Shown here: positions 1-8,526 of the stretch, piece by piece
Position numbering within the stretch: the first letter of the stretch is position 1
How the letters are laid out: each line of letters starts with the position of its first letter
DNA from: Amycolatopsis acidicola
Lineage (GTDB): Bacteria; Actinomycetota; Actinomycetes; Mycobacteriales; Pseudonocardiaceae
Direction: 5' to 3'
Assembly: GCF_007713735.2 (NCBI RefSeq)
Contig: NZ_VMNW02000038.1
Span: 1 to 64,000, forward strand
Length of the DNA: 64,000 bases
Notes under the pieces: generated by a model
What the model was told of the DNA's origin: nothing
Seen by the model: only the letters and a program-made list of their open reading frames with translations
Database searches by the model: none
Made by a program: the position numbers and the translations under genes

Positions 1-10
1 GCCGTCCCTA

Positions 11-67
11 GCGATCTTGCCGCTGGGTCAAGGCATCTTTCCCGCCTTGACGCAGCGACAAGATCGC
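11..67. terminator. GC-rich hairpin, probable bidirectional terminator
   Basis: Two arms pair in three blocks: GCGATCTTG (11-19) with CAAGATCGC (59-67), GCTG with CAGC, and GTCAAGGC (27-34) with GCCTTGAC (44-51), leaving a short CT-rich loop. There is no gene between 1 and 152. The hairpin lies beyond the 3' end of the minus-strand TetR gene, so a terminator role is the simplest reading. There is no T-tract, which is common for actinobacterial terminators. Confidence 0.5.
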
Positions 68-152
68 GAACACTCACAGATCGGGGCGGTGGTGGGGTGT
101 CACACAGCGCGCGCTACGCGCGTCCGTTGCTGTCTCAATCGCCTCAAACGAC

Positions 153-719
153 TCAACCCCACCCCGCCGACAAAGCACGAAGATCCTCGAACGCCCGCCG
201 AAGATGCGCCTCCAGCCCGTCCGAAGGGTCGTCGATCCACGCCTGCGCGGCTTGATGGAACGTGGCCCACCCAGTCTGCGCCGCGAGCGCGGCCAGCCGA
301 TCGGGAACTCCCCGCTCCCGCAACGCTTCCGCCAAGGTGTCCGTGACCGCGGCGTGCTTGGCCAGTTCGCGCTCGCGGAGTGCCGGGGTCGCGGCGATGA
401 TTTCCAGCCGTGGCTCGGAAAACGGGCGATTCTCCTCGAGAATCCGGGCGGCCTTGCGAAAGGCCCGGAGCAGGATTTCGAGCGGCTGCAACCCTTCCGG
501 CGCGCCGGCGACTTCCTGCTTCAACTCCGCGCGCAGGTCCGCCTCACCGTCGAAGAGCACCTCGCGCTTATCCGGGAAATGCCGGAAATAAGTGCGCTCG
601 TTCAGCCCGGCGCGGGCCGCGATCTCGGCCGTGGTCGTCCGCTCGAAACCCCGCTCCCGATACAGCTCCAGCGCCGCCTGCTGCAGGCGGCGGCGCGCTT
701 CCGCTCCACTCCTCGGCAT
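153..719 (-). CDS. TetR/AcrR family transcriptional regulator
   Basis: The protein is 188 aa from the chosen ATG at 719. An upstream in-frame start at 758 would run into the palindromic operator, so it is not preferred. An N-terminal HTH (about residues 8-55) carries the TetR signature TTAEIAARAGLNERTYFRHF; the rest is a helical ligand-binding domain. The gene is divergent from the SDR gene at 827. The intergenic space is filled with three copies of a GCCAGTCACTGGC-type palindrome, so the protein probably represses itself and the SDR gene. The ligand is unknown. The family call is secure; the target is inferred. Confidence 0.92.
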   Translation of the reverse strand: MPRSGAEARRRLQQAALELYRERGFERTTTAEIAARAGLNERTYFRHFPDKREVLFDGEADLRAELKQEVAGAPEGLQPLEILLRAFRKAARILEENRPFSEPRLEIIAATPALRERELAKHAAVTDTLAEALRERGVPDRLAALAAQTGWATFHQAAQAWIDDPSDGLEAHLRRAFEDLRALSAGWG

Positions 720-734
720 CCCGTGAGGGTACCC

Positions 735-812
735 GATAACGCCAGTGACTGGCGTCACGTTGCGCCAGTCACTGACACTACGGCTATCGTAGTGCCAGTC
801 ACTGGCGTTATC
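735..812. promoter_or_regulatory. Triple palindromic operator between tetR and SDR gene
   Basis: The outer arms GATAACGCCAGTGACTGGC (735-753) and GCCAGTCACTGGCGTTATC (794-812) are perfect reverse complements. A third half-copy GCCAGTCACTG lies at 764-774. Between them CACTACG (776-782) pairs with CGTAGTG (788-794). The elements cover the whole divergent promoter region, as expected for a TetR operator cluster. The binding protein is inferred from position. Confidence 0.75.
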
Positions 813-826
813 CGAAAGGTCGTTCC

Positions 827-1720
827 ATGCACGTCTTCGTCACCGGGGGTTCGGGTCTGACCGGCCCCACCGTCGTCACCGAGCTCATCTCCGGGGGCCA
901 CACCGTCACCGGGCTCGCGCGTTCCGCCGCTTCGGCCGCGAAGCTGGAATCCTTGGGCGCTACGCCCCATCACGGCTCACTGGACGACCTCGACAGCCTG
1001 CGCAGCGGCGCCGACGCCGCGGATGGCGTGCTGCACATGGCTTTCGGCGGCGACTTCGCCGACCCCGACGACATGATGCGGCGCGATCGCGCCGCGATCG
1101 AGGCGCTCGGGCAGGCGCTGGAGGGCACGGGAAAACCGTTCGTCAGCACCTCGGGCACGCTCGTCATGCCCGAGGGCCGGGAAAGCACCGAGCAGGACGA
1201 GCCGGATCCCGCCGGACTGGCCGGTTTCCGCATTCCGGGCGAACGCGCTTGCCTCGCCGCACGGGGAGTACGCACGAGCGTCGTCCGGCTCGCGCCGACC
1301 GTGCACGGGCCCGGCGATTACGGTTTCATCGGCATGCTCGTGGCCACCGCGCGGAAAACCGGTAAGTCGGCTTATGTCGGCGACGGCGGCAACCGCTGGC
1401 CCGCCGTGCATCGGCGCGACGCGGCCGTCCTTTTCCGGCTGGCGCTGGAAAAAGCTCCGGCTGGCAGCGTGCTGCACGGGGTCGCGGAAAGCGCCGTCCC
1501 GTTCCGGAGTATCGCGGAAACAATCGCGCGCGGCCTCGATCTGCCCGCCGTTTCACTGACTCCGGAGGAAGCGGCCACGCATTTCCCAAGCCCGTTCATG
1601 GCCACCGTTTATGGCTTCGACGCGCCCGTTTCCAGCGCGCACACCCGGCAATCGCTCGGCTGGTCTCCCGCTCATCCGACGCTGCTGGAAGACCTGGCGC
1701 ACGGCGACTATTTGTCCTGA
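827..1720 (+). CDS. NAD(P)-binding extended SDR oxidoreductase
   Basis: The 297 aa protein has a Rossmann start with glycine motif TGGSGLTG (residues 6-13), as in atypical extended short-chain dehydrogenases and NmrA/epimerase-like proteins. A basic residue after the second strand (LARSAAS) suggests NADP(H). The C-terminal half resembles the substrate lid of SDR epimerase-like proteins. It is expressed divergently from the TetR regulator at 153-719 and overlaps the next, convergent TetR gene by 13 bp at the 3' end. The substrate cannot be read from sequence. A role in detoxification or redox of a compound sensed by TetR is inference. Confidence 0.85.
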   Translation: MHVFVTGGSGLTGPTVVTELISGGHTVTGLARSAASAAKLESLGATPHHGSLDDLDSLRSGADAADGVLHMAFGGDFADPDDMMRRDRAAIEALGQALEGTGKPFVSTSGTLVMPEGRESTEQDEPDPAGLAGFRIPGERACLAARGVRTSVVRLAPTVHGPGDYGFIGMLVATARKTGKSAYVGDGGNRWPAVHRRDAAVLFRLALEKAPAGSVLHGVAESAVPFRSIAETIARGLDLPAVSLTPEEAATHFPSPFMATVYGFDAPVSSAHTRQSLGWSPAHPTLLEDLAHGDYLS

Positions 1721-2316
1721 GCGCGCGCCCCGCACAACCGCAGCGAGCTTTCCAGCAGGACGTCCATCGCCTTCTTCTTGCTGAGCCGCCCGGCGGCGAC
1801 CTGATCCGCCGCCGTGTGGCCGAGTTCGAGGATCGCCAGTGCCAGCCAGCTCGCCGGCAACCCGCGGTCGAAGTCGCCGGTGCGCTGGCCGCGCCGGAGC
1901 AGGCGTTCGAGCCAGGCGCCGACGGCGGCGTGCGGGTCGGCGCCGTCCTGCCGCGGCGTCCGGTTCAGCGCGGGGTCCAGCAGGAACGGAAGACGTCGCA
2001 CGAGCTGCCACGAGATGTCGAGGAACTGCCGCAACGCCTCGACGGGCGGGGCGCTGTCGAGACCGGCGGCATCGAGCTCGGCGAGGCCTTGCACGCGCGC
2101 GGATTCGATCAGCTCGGAGATCAGGGCCTCACGCGAAGGAAAATGGGCGTAGACCGTCTGACGCGTGACGCCCGCCGCGCCGGCGATATCCTCCATGCTC
2201 GCGTCCGGGCGCTCACCGAGCACCGTGCGCGCGGCGCCGAGAATGGCCTCGATGCTGCGCCGGGCATCGGAACGGCGGCGACGGGTGGGCGGGGCGTTGT
2301 CGAGCGTGTCAGCCAT
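1708..2316 (-). CDS. TetR/AcrR family transcriptional regulator
   Basis: The protein is 202 aa from ATG 2316 (a GTG at 2337 is possible). The HTH is at about residues 20-65, with MEDIAGAAGVTRQTVYAHF as recognition helix region. The C-terminal domain is helical. It is divergent from the methyltransferase at 2384 with only 67 bp between starts, so it probably controls that gene. Its 3' end overlaps the SDR gene tail to tail by 13 bp. Confidence 0.9.
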   Translation of the reverse strand: MADTLDNAPPTRRRRSDARRSIEAILGAARTVLGERPDASMEDIAGAAGVTRQTVYAHFPSREALISELIESARVQGLAELDAAGLDSAPPVEALRQFLDISWQLVRRLPFLLDPALNRTPRQDGADPHAAVGAWLERLLRRGQRTGDFDRGLPASWLALAILELGHTAADQVAAGRLSKKKAMDVLLESSLRLCGARAQDK

Positions 2317-2347
2317 CGGCACCGAAGATACCGACACGAGGAGAACT

Positions 2348-2384
2348 TTGACAAGCCGTCAGAGTTCGTCTAACACTGACACCA
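2348..2384 (+). promoter_or_regulatory. Predicted sigma-70-type promoter giving a leaderless mRNA
   Basis: TTGACA at 2348-2353 is followed after 17 bp by TAACAC at 2371-2376. Seven bases further is the ATG of the methyltransferase at 2384. No Shine-Dalgarno sequence is visible, so a leaderless transcript beginning at or next to the ATG is predicted. Confidence 0.5.
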
Positions 2385-3085
2385 TGTCAAAGAACAGAAA
2401 GCCCGATTACGGGGTCGACGCGCCGGAATTCGCGGCGGCACTCGGCGCCGCCGGGGTGGCGTCCCTGGTGGCCGCCGCCCGGTGGCGCCGCGGCAGAGTC
2501 GCGGCGGCGCTCACCGGCGCGGCCTTCCTGGCGAGCACCGCCTGCTACCTGCACACCACGTTGCGCGGGAAGTTCCTGATCTGGGAACGGGAACTGGACC
2601 GCGCGGGCCTCAACGGCGACGAGGACCTGCTCGACCTCGGCTGCGGCCGCGGCGCGGTGCTCATCGCCGCGGCGAAAAGGCTGCCGAAAGGGCACGCGGT
2701 CGGCGTGGACCTGTGGACCAGGGACCAGAGCGACAACCGCCCCGAAGCGACGCTCGCCAACGCCGAAGCGGCCGGGGTCGCCGACCGGGTGGAGGTCCAC
2801 ACGGCCGACATCGCCGCCCTGCCGTTCCCGGACGCCTCCTTCGACGTCGTGACGAGCGCGATGGCGATCCACAACATCTCCTCGGCCGACCAGCGATACC
2901 GCGCGCTGGACGAAGCCCTGCGAGTGCTGCGTCCCGGCGGGCAGCTGCTCATCGCGGACCCGTGGATCATGACCCGCAAATACGCCGGACACCTCGGCCA
3001 GGGCACGCCGCGCTCGCTCGGCCCCGGCTACTGGTACGGCACCCCGTTGCTCGGCACCAGCCTCCTGCACGCGGTCAAAAGCTAG
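2384..3085 (+). CDS. Class I SAM-dependent methyltransferase with N-terminal membrane segments
   Basis: The 233 aa protein starts with two short hydrophobic stretches (about residues 10-50), then a Rossmann methyltransferase fold. Motif I is LLDLGCGRGAVL, followed by an acidic residue in VGVDLW and the motif RVLRPGGQLLIADPW. This layout, a membrane anchor plus an UbiE/arsenite-type methylase core, is typical of actinobacterial proteins of unknown substrate. ATG 2384 is chosen because the promoter lies directly upstream. It is divergent from a TetR regulator, which probably represses it. Confidence 0.85.
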   Translation: MSKNRKPDYGVDAPEFAAALGAAGVASLVAAARWRRGRVAAALTGAAFLASTACYLHTTLRGKFLIWERELDRAGLNGDEDLLDLGCGRGAVLIAAAKRLPKGHAVGVDLWTRDQSDNRPEATLANAEAAGVADRVEVHTADIAALPFPDASFDVVTSAMAIHNISSADQRYRALDEALRVLRPGGQLLIADPWIMTRKYAGHLGQGTPRSLGPGYWYGTPLLGTSLLHAVKS

Positions 3086-3206
3086 TTCCGCTCCTCCGGC
3101 GGCACGTACTCGAACGTCGGGCTCGCGCTGCCGGGATCGCCTGCTGAAACGGGATACGTCACCAAGGACCGGGCAGCGGGGCGGGACGTGACCCGCCCCG
3201 CCGACC

Positions 3207-4511
3207 TCATCCGGTAACGGCCGACTCGTCCGGGTCGAGACGTTCGACCTTGTCGATCAGCACGAGGTACGCGAAGAACCCGATGGCCGCCAGCACGGCC
3301 ACGAACACGAGCGCCCCGTTGAACGAGCCGGTCAGGTCGAGGATCACGCCGATCACGATCGGCACGATGGCGCCGCCCAGGTTGGTGAAGAACCCGAACA
3401 CCCCGCCGGAAAGGCCCATCATCCGCAACGGCGCGATTTCCGACGCCAGCGTCCAGCCGATCGCGCTCATGCCCTGCGCGAAGAACGCCACCGACATCAC
3501 CACGATCACCGCCGCCGGCTTGTTCGTGTAGTTGCCGAGGATGATCAGCGCCGACCCGGCGAACCCGATCATCATCGGCACTTTCCGTGCCACGGTGCGG
3601 GAAACCCCGCGCTGCAGCAGCCGGTCCGACAACGCGCCGCTGAACAAAACCCCGACCAGCGCGGCCAGATACGGCAGCGACGCGAGGAAACCGGCCTTCA
3701 CGAACGCCATTCCCTTGTCCTCGACCAGATAGCTCGGGAACCACGTCAGGAAGAACCACATCACCCCGTTCGTGCAGAACTGCGCGAGGTACATGCCCCA
3801 CATCCGCCGCTTCGTCAGCAGGTACTTCAGGTCCGCCTTCGTCGCCTTGCGCTTCTCCCGCGGAGCGGCGTCCTCGACGGTCAGCGCGCGCTCGGCGTCG
3901 TTGACCTTCGGGTGTTCCGCGGGCGTGCTCTTCGCGAACCGGAACCACAGCATCGACACGAGCACGCCCGCGATCCCGGTGAGCAGGAAGATCGAATGCC
4001 AGCCGTAGCTCGCCACCAGCCACGCCAGCAGCGGCAGGAACAGCGCCAGCCCGACGAAGTTCCCCGCGTTGTACACGGCGGTCGCCCGCGCGCGTTCCTT
4101 CGACGGGAACCACGCCGTCACGAGCTTGTTGTTGCCCGCGAACGAGGGCGCCTCCGCGACGCCGAGCGCGACGCGCAGCCCCAGGAATCCCGCGAACCCC
4201 CGCGCCGCCGCGATCGCGCACGTCGACAGCGACCACAGCAGGATCGACCACCCGTAGGTGATTTTGGCGCCGTAGCGGTCGAGCAGCCACCCGCCGGGGA
4301 TCTGGCACACCACGTACGCCCACGAGAACGCCGAGAGCAGCGCGCCCTGTTCCGTCCCGGTGAGCCCGAACTCCTCCTTGATCGAGGGCATCGCCACCGA
4401 CAGGATCGTCCGGTCCAGGTAGTTGATCGCCGTGACGACGAGGATGAGCCCCAGGATGCGATACCGGACCTTCGTCGCGGCCGCGGTGGCGGTGACCGGT
4501 TTCGTCGTCAT
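3207..4511 (-). CDS. MFS transporter, anion:cation symporter type
   Basis: The 434 aa protein has twelve predicted transmembrane segments. The N-terminal helix contains NYLDRTILSVAMPSI and the loop 2-3 region has WLLDRYGAK, both typical of the ACS family that imports organic acids such as hexuronates, glucarate or tartrate. It is the last gene of an operon with the FAD oxidase and the DHDPS-type aldolase. Its ATG overlaps the oxidase stop as ATGA. Longer upstream starts in this frame overlap the oxidase and are rejected. It probably imports the substrate degraded by the two enzymes. Confidence 0.88.
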   Translation of the reverse strand: MTTKPVTATAAATKVRYRILGLILVVTAINYLDRTILSVAMPSIKEEFGLTGTEQGALLSAFSWAYVVCQIPGGWLLDRYGAKITYGWSILLWSLSTCAIAAARGFAGFLGLRVALGVAEAPSFAGNNKLVTAWFPSKERARATAVYNAGNFVGLALFLPLLAWLVASYGWHSIFLLTGIAGVLVSMLWFRFAKSTPAEHPKVNDAERALTVEDAAPREKRKATKADLKYLLTKRRMWGMYLAQFCTNGVMWFFLTWFPSYLVEDKGMAFVKAGFLASLPYLAALVGVLFSGALSDRLLQRGVSRTVARKVPMMIGFAGSALIILGNYTNKPAAVIVVMSVAFFAQGMSAIGWTLASEIAPLRMMGLSGGVFGFFTNLGGAIVPIVIGVILDLTGSFNGALVFVAVLAAIGFFAYLVLIDKVERLDPDESAVTG

Positions 4512-5851
4512 GCGAGCACCTTCCCTGGGTTCATGATCGAGCGGGGATCGAACGCGGACTTCAGCGACCGGTGCACGTCGACCCCGACCGGGCCCAGCTC
4601 GCGCTCCAGCCAGTCCCGCTTCAGCAGCCCGACGCCGTGCTCGCCGGTGATCGTGCCGCCCAGCTCCAGGCCGAGCGCCATCACGTCGCCGAAAGCCTCG
4701 TTCGCGCGGCGCGTCTCGTCGGGGTCGGCGGCGTCGAAGACGATCGTGGGATGCATGTTTCCGTCGCCGGCGTGCCCGGTGCAGGCGATGCACACCCCTT
4801 GCCTGCGCCCGATTTCCCCGACTCCGGCCACCAGCTCCCGCAGCCGGGTCCGCGGCACGCACACGTCGTCGCTGAGCATCGCGCCGCGCTTTTCCAGCAC
4901 CAGCCCGACCGACCGGCGCGCGGCGAGGAACAGCTTGCCCTCCTCGGGCCCGTCCGCGATCAGGGCCTCTCCCCCGTGTCGTGCGGCCGCCGTCGTGAAC
5001 CCTTCCAGCACAGTGTCTTCCGCGTCCGACTGTGCAATGAGGACAGTGTTCGTCCCCGGTGGGAAGCCGTAGTCACGCTCGCGAGAGACCTCGGCCAGTC
5101 CCACCGGATCGATCAGCTCCAGCAGCGAAGGCCGCAGCCCGCCGGTCATCACGTCGGTCACCGTCGCGCACGCGGAGTCGAGGTCGCCGAAGAACGCGAT
5201 CGCCGTGCGCGGGGCTTCGACGGCGGGCCGCAGCGCGGTGACGATCTTCGTGACCACCCCCAGAGTCCCTTCGGAGCCCACGAAAAGCCGCGTGAGGTCG
5301 TAGCCGGCGACACCCTTCGCCGTCGACCGCCCCGTCCGCAGCACGCGCCCGTCGGCCAGCACGACCTCCAGCCCCCGCACCCAGTCCGCGGTCACGCCGT
5401 ACTTCACGCAGCACAATCCGCCCGCGTTGGTCGCGACGTTCCCGCCCAGGGTGGACATCTCCCACGACGACGGGTCCGGCGGGTAGAACAGCCCCCGCCC
5501 GGCCACCGCGCGCGAGAAGTCGGCGTTGATCACGCCCGGCTCCACCGTCGCGGTCTGGTTCTCCTCGTCGAGGTCGAGGATCGCCGTCATCCGCTCCAGC
5601 GAAAGCAGGATCGCGCCGTCGATCGCGTTGGCGGCACCGGAAAGCCCGGTGCGCGCGCCCTGCGGCACGACCGGGATCCGGTGCTCGTGCGCGAAGGCCA
5701 GCACCGCCGAGACCTCCTCGGTGCTCCGCGGCCGCACGAGGCACAGCGCCTCCCCCGCCGGGCACGTCGACGCGTGGTCTTTGCTGTGTGCCGCAAGGAC
5801 ATCCGGGTCCGTCACCGCACCGGGCGGCAGCGCCACGAGTGGCGCCCTCAT
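4508..5851 (-). CDS. FAD-linked oxidase, glycolate oxidase GlcD / D-lactate dehydrogenase family
   Basis: The 447 aa length matches GlcD-type proteins. The PCMH FAD-binding domain (residues about 35-215) shows PVVPQGARTGLSG and STLGGNVATNAGG. The C-terminal FAD-oxidase domain ends with the conserved GEHGVGLLKR and a terminal DPRSIMNPGKVL. It should oxidise a 2-hydroxy acid to a 2-keto acid. It is coupled by ATGA overlaps to the aldolase upstream (stop 5848) and the MFS carrier downstream, so it is part of a three-gene 2-hydroxy-acid or sugar-acid catabolic operon. The exact substrate is not determined. Confidence 0.9.
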   Translation of the reverse strand: MRAPLVALPPGAVTDPDVLAAHSKDHASTCPAGEALCLVRPRSTEEVSAVLAFAHEHRIPVVPQGARTGLSGAANAIDGAILLSLERMTAILDLDEENQTATVEPGVINADFSRAVAGRGLFYPPDPSSWEMSTLGGNVATNAGGLCCVKYGVTADWVRGLEVVLADGRVLRTGRSTAKGVAGYDLTRLFVGSEGTLGVVTKIVTALRPAVEAPRTAIAFFGDLDSACATVTDVMTGGLRPSLLELIDPVGLAEVSRERDYGFPPGTNTVLIAQSDAEDTVLEGFTTAAARHGGEALIADGPEEGKLFLAARRSVGLVLEKRGAMLSDDVCVPRTRLRELVAGVGEIGRRQGVCIACTGHAGDGNMHPTIVFDAADPDETRRANEAFGDVMALGLELGGTITGEHGVGLLKRDWLERELGPVGVDVHRSLKSAFDPRSIMNPGKVLA

Positions 5852-6762
5852 CGTGGTTCCACACCCGCGGCGAGCAGGCCCGCGTTGTCGAGCGCCGCGG
5901 CGATGCGGGCACTGACCTCGGGCGTGACCGGGCTGACCGGACGCCTCGGCACACCGCCGTCGCGGCCCTGCAGGCGCAGCGCCTCCTTGATCGTCGCGGG
6001 CTGGTTCGGCCCGTCGATGGCGCGCCAGATCGGCAGGATCTGCCCGTGTAGTTTCCGCGCCAGGTCGAGGTCCCCGGCCTGCACGGCGTCCCACAGCGCG
6101 GTGGACAGGAACGGGGTCACGGTCGGGATCGCGGCCAAAGCTCCTTGCGCGCCAAGGACAAACGCCGGCAGGTGCAGGTCGTCCACGGCGGCCAGCACGG
6201 AGATCCGGTCCGACACCGTCTCGACGAGGTCGGCGAGTTTGTGCAGGTCCCCGCCGGACTGCTTGATTCCGATCACCCACGGCAGATCCGCCAGCCGCGA
6301 CACCACGTCCGGTTCGATGAGCGCCCACGGCACGACGTTGTAGATCACGATCGGCAGCTCCGCCGCCGCGCCGATCTCCGCGTAGTAGTCCACTGTGGAC
6401 TCCGGAGTAGGCGACCAGAGGTAGTGCACGGGCGTGATCTGCAGCGCGTCCACCCCGGCCGCCTTGAGCGCGAGGGCATAGCGGATCACCTCGTGCGTGG
6501 AGTTCTGGATGATGCCGCCGATCACCGGGACCCGGCCGCCCACCTCGTCGACGACGATCGAGCACACCCGCGCGCTCTCCTCGGCGGACAGCGCGTTCCC
6601 CTCGCCCGTCGTGCCGCAGGCGCACAACGCCGTGATGTCCGCGCCCAGCAGGTACCGGACCTCGGCCCGGAGCTTGTCCTCGGCGATCTCCCCTCGCTCG
6701 TCGAACGGGGTCACGACCGTGGCGATGATCCCGTGCAACCGGGGACCGGGTTTGTCCGGCAT
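5848..6762 (-). CDS. Dihydrodipicolinate synthase family aldolase/dehydratase
   Basis: The 304 aa (beta/alpha)8 enzyme has the CGTTGEG substrate-binding motif, the tyrosine in YNVVP and the Schiff-base lysine in GIKQSGG. These mark class I NAL/DHDPS-type lyases acting on pyruvate-derived compounds. Its operon partners (GlcD-type oxidase and ACS-type carrier) argue against lysine synthesis and for catabolism of a keto-sugar acid or similar. It is divergent from the GntR gene at 6834. A paralogue lies at 7519-8409. Confidence 0.88.
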   Translation of the reverse strand: MPDKPGPRLHGIIATVVTPFDERGEIAEDKLRAEVRYLLGADITALCACGTTGEGNALSAEESARVCSIVVDEVGGRVPVIGGIIQNSTHEVIRYALALKAAGVDALQITPVHYLWSPTPESTVDYYAEIGAAAELPIVIYNVVPWALIEPDVVSRLADLPWVIGIKQSGGDLHKLADLVETVSDRISVLAAVDDLHLPAFVLGAQGALAAIPTVTPFLSTALWDAVQAGDLDLARKLHGQILPIWRAIDGPNQPATIKEALRLQGRDGGVPRRPVSPVTPEVSARIAAALDNAGLLAAGVEPR

Positions 6763-6796
6763 GGGCTCGACTCCTTCGTCAACTGGAACATCAGAT

Positions 6797-6811
6797 GTAA
6801 TACTTCATTAC
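6797..6811. promoter_or_regulatory. Candidate GntR (FadR-type) operator
   Basis: The inverted repeat GTAATACTTCATTAC has 5-bp arms and a 5-bp spacer. It lies in the 71-bp divergent region between the aldolase operon and the gntR gene. The AT-rich palindrome and position fit a FadR/FCD-type operator controlling both directions. The binding protein is inferred. Confidence 0.5.
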
Positions 6812-6833
6812 TGGACGCGTTGAGGGGAACACG

Positions 6834-7517
6834 ATGACCGAACCGAGGGCCGCGGGGCCCCTGATCACCGACTCACTGGCCGAACAGGTCTACCGGGTGC
6901 TGCGGGACCAGATCGTGCACGGCCGCCACCCGCAGGGCGCGCGGCTCGACATCCCGGCGCTGAGCGCGGCGATGGGCGTGTCGAAGACGCCGATCCGGGA
7001 AGCGTTGCAGCGCCTGGAAACCGACCAGCTCGTGGTGACGCGGCCGCGTTCGGGCACGTACGTCGCCCGGATCACCGCCGCGGACATCACCGAGCTGTGC
7101 GGGATGCGCAAGGCGATCGAGTGGTTCGCGACCGGCGAGGCCACGCACCGGATGCCCGAGTCCGTGAAGCGGGAACTCAAGGCGGAGCTGGAAGCGGCGG
7201 ACGTGGCCGCGGCCGCCGGCGACCTCGAACCGTTCTACCGCTCCGACATGAACCTGCACCGCACGATCGTCCGCTACGCGGGCAACGCCAGGATCATCGC
7301 GGTCCGCGACGGCATCGAGGCCTACCTGGAATGGCTTCGCATCGGGGACACCGACAACCCGGTCCAGGCCGCCGCCGCGGCCGCCCGGCACCACGAGATC
7401 GTCGACGCGATGCTGGCCGGCGACGCCGCGAAAGCCCGCGACGTCGCCGCGCTGCACGTCGACGAGGTCCACGAAGGGAGCCTCGCCGACTTCCACGCCA
7501 CCCATCCCGAAGCCTGA
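6834..7517 (+). CDS. GntR family regulator, FadR/FCD subfamily
   Basis: The protein is 227 aa. The N-terminal winged HTH (about residues 12-75) includes LSAAMGVSKTPIREALQRLE. The C-terminal all-helical FCD domain (residues 90-215) has the metal/ligand histidines in YRSDMNLHR and HHEIVDAM. FCD regulators respond to carboxylic acids. It is divergent from the aldolase-oxidase-MFS operon and so probably controls it. Confidence 0.92.
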   Translation: MTEPRAAGPLITDSLAEQVYRVLRDQIVHGRHPQGARLDIPALSAAMGVSKTPIREALQRLETDQLVVTRPRSGTYVARITAADITELCGMRKAIEWFATGEATHRMPESVKRELKAELEAADVAAAAGDLEPFYRSDMNLHRTIVRYAGNARIIAVRDGIEAYLEWLRIGDTDNPVQAAAAAARHHEIVDAMLAGDAAKARDVAALHVDEVHEGSLADFHATHPEA

Positions 7518-7518
7518 C

Positions 7519-8409
7519 TCAGACGAGCTTCACGTCCGCCGCCGCGAGCGCGGCGCGCAGCGCTTCCCGCTCGGCGGCGGACACCGGCGTCAGCGGCGAA
7601 AGCGGCTGCCCGCCGTCGCGGCCCTGCAGCGCCAGCGCCGCCTTGATCCGCGCCGTCATGTTCGGGCCGTCGATCGCGCGCCACACCGGCAGCTGCTTGT
7701 TGTGCAGTTCCAGCGCGGCTTTGTGGTCACCGCGCTGCACCGCGTCCCACTGCGCGAGGCACAGCTCGGGCACGACGGTGAGGGTCGCGCTGATCGCGCC
7801 CTGCGCGCCGAGCAGGTAGCTCGGGTAGAGCAGGTCGTCGACGGCGGTGAACACCTTGCCGCCCTCGGGCGCCATGTGCAGCAGGTCGGCGAGCTGGTGG
7901 ATGTTGCCACCGGACTGCTTCACGCCGATCACGTCCGGCACCTCGTTCAGCACCCGCGCGACGGTGGTGGCGGGGATCAGCGCGTACGGGATCACGTTGT
8001 AGATCACGATCGGCTTGCCGGTCTCGTCCGCGATGCGGCGGTAGTACGCGACGGTGGTGTCCTCGTCCGGCTGGAACAGGTAGTGCACCGGGGTCACCTG
8101 CAGCGCGTCGACGCCGGTCGCGGCGATCGCCTTGCCGTAGCGGATGACCTCCTTCGTGCTGTCCTGGATGATGCCGGCCACCACCGGCACCCGGCCCGCG
8201 GTCTCCTTGACCGCGGCCTCGGCGATCGCGACGGAGTCCTCGACCGAGAGCATCTGGCCGTCACCGGTGCTGCCGGTGACGCACAGCCCGTGCACGCCGA
8301 GGTCGAGGTGGTAGCGGACCTCCGCGCGCAGGGCCTCGAGGTCCGGCTCCTCGGCCGCGGTGAAGGGGCTGACCAGCGGCGGGATGATGCCGTGCAGATC
8401 GAGGGTCAT
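7519..8409 (-). CDS. Dihydrodipicolinate synthase family aldolase/dehydratase (paralogue)
   Basis: The 296 aa enzyme starts at ATG 8409, preceded by GGAAAGGACC. An in-frame start at 8487 would place coding sequence across the operator. Motifs are TGSTGDG, YNVIP and the Schiff-base lysine in GVKQSGG. It is clearly a paralogue of the 5848-6762 protein, for example in the shared segment LQVTPVHYL. It is controlled from an operator at 8470-8489 that is repeated in front of the MFS gene at 9738, so the aldolase, the carrier and the FAD oxidoreductase form a LacI regulon. Confidence 0.88.
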   Translation of the reverse strand: MTLDLHGIIPPLVSPFTAAEEPDLEALRAEVRYHLDLGVHGLCVTGSTGDGQMLSVEDSVAIAEAAVKETAGRVPVVAGIIQDSTKEVIRYGKAIAATGVDALQVTPVHYLFQPDEDTTVAYYRRIADETGKPIVIYNVIPYALIPATTVARVLNEVPDVIGVKQSGGNIHQLADLLHMAPEGGKVFTAVDDLLYPSYLLGAQGAISATLTVVPELCLAQWDAVQRGDHKAALELHNKQLPVWRAIDGPNMTARIKAALALQGRDGGQPLSPLTPVSAAEREALRAALAAADVKLV

Positions 8410-8469
8410 CGAAGGTCCTTTCCTGGAGGCAGAACGGGAAACCGGGATCCGGCCGGGGTCTGGGGCCGG

Positions 8470-8489
8470 AAATGTAACCGGTGACATTT
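8470..8489. promoter_or_regulatory. LacI-type operator in front of the second aldolase gene
   Basis: AAATGTAACCGGTGACATTT is a near-perfect 20-bp palindrome with the central CG typical of LacI/GalR operators. Its inverse form, matching at 18 of 20 positions, lies at 9672-9691 before the MFS gene. It is situated between the aldolase start and the end of the lacI gene. Confidence 0.75.
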
Positions 8490-8526
8490 GCTACCCTGAG
8501 CGACCGGGGGCCGGTCTGTCAAGTGC

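Noticed and set aside
204..860. 218-codon plus-strand ORF across the TetR gene
   Set aside because: It is the antisense shadow of the TetR reading frame and covers the operator palindromes.
4512..4862. Longer start for the first MFS carrier
   Set aside because: The added residues are Arg/Ala/Gly-rich and antisense-like, and they overlap the FAD oxidase gene. ATG 4511 has a normal ACS-family N-terminus.
5848..6762. Annotation of the aldolase as lysine-pathway DapA
   Set aside because: The operon context (2-hydroxy-acid oxidase, organic-acid carrier, GntR-FCD regulator) and presence of a paralogue point to catabolism. The family name is kept general.
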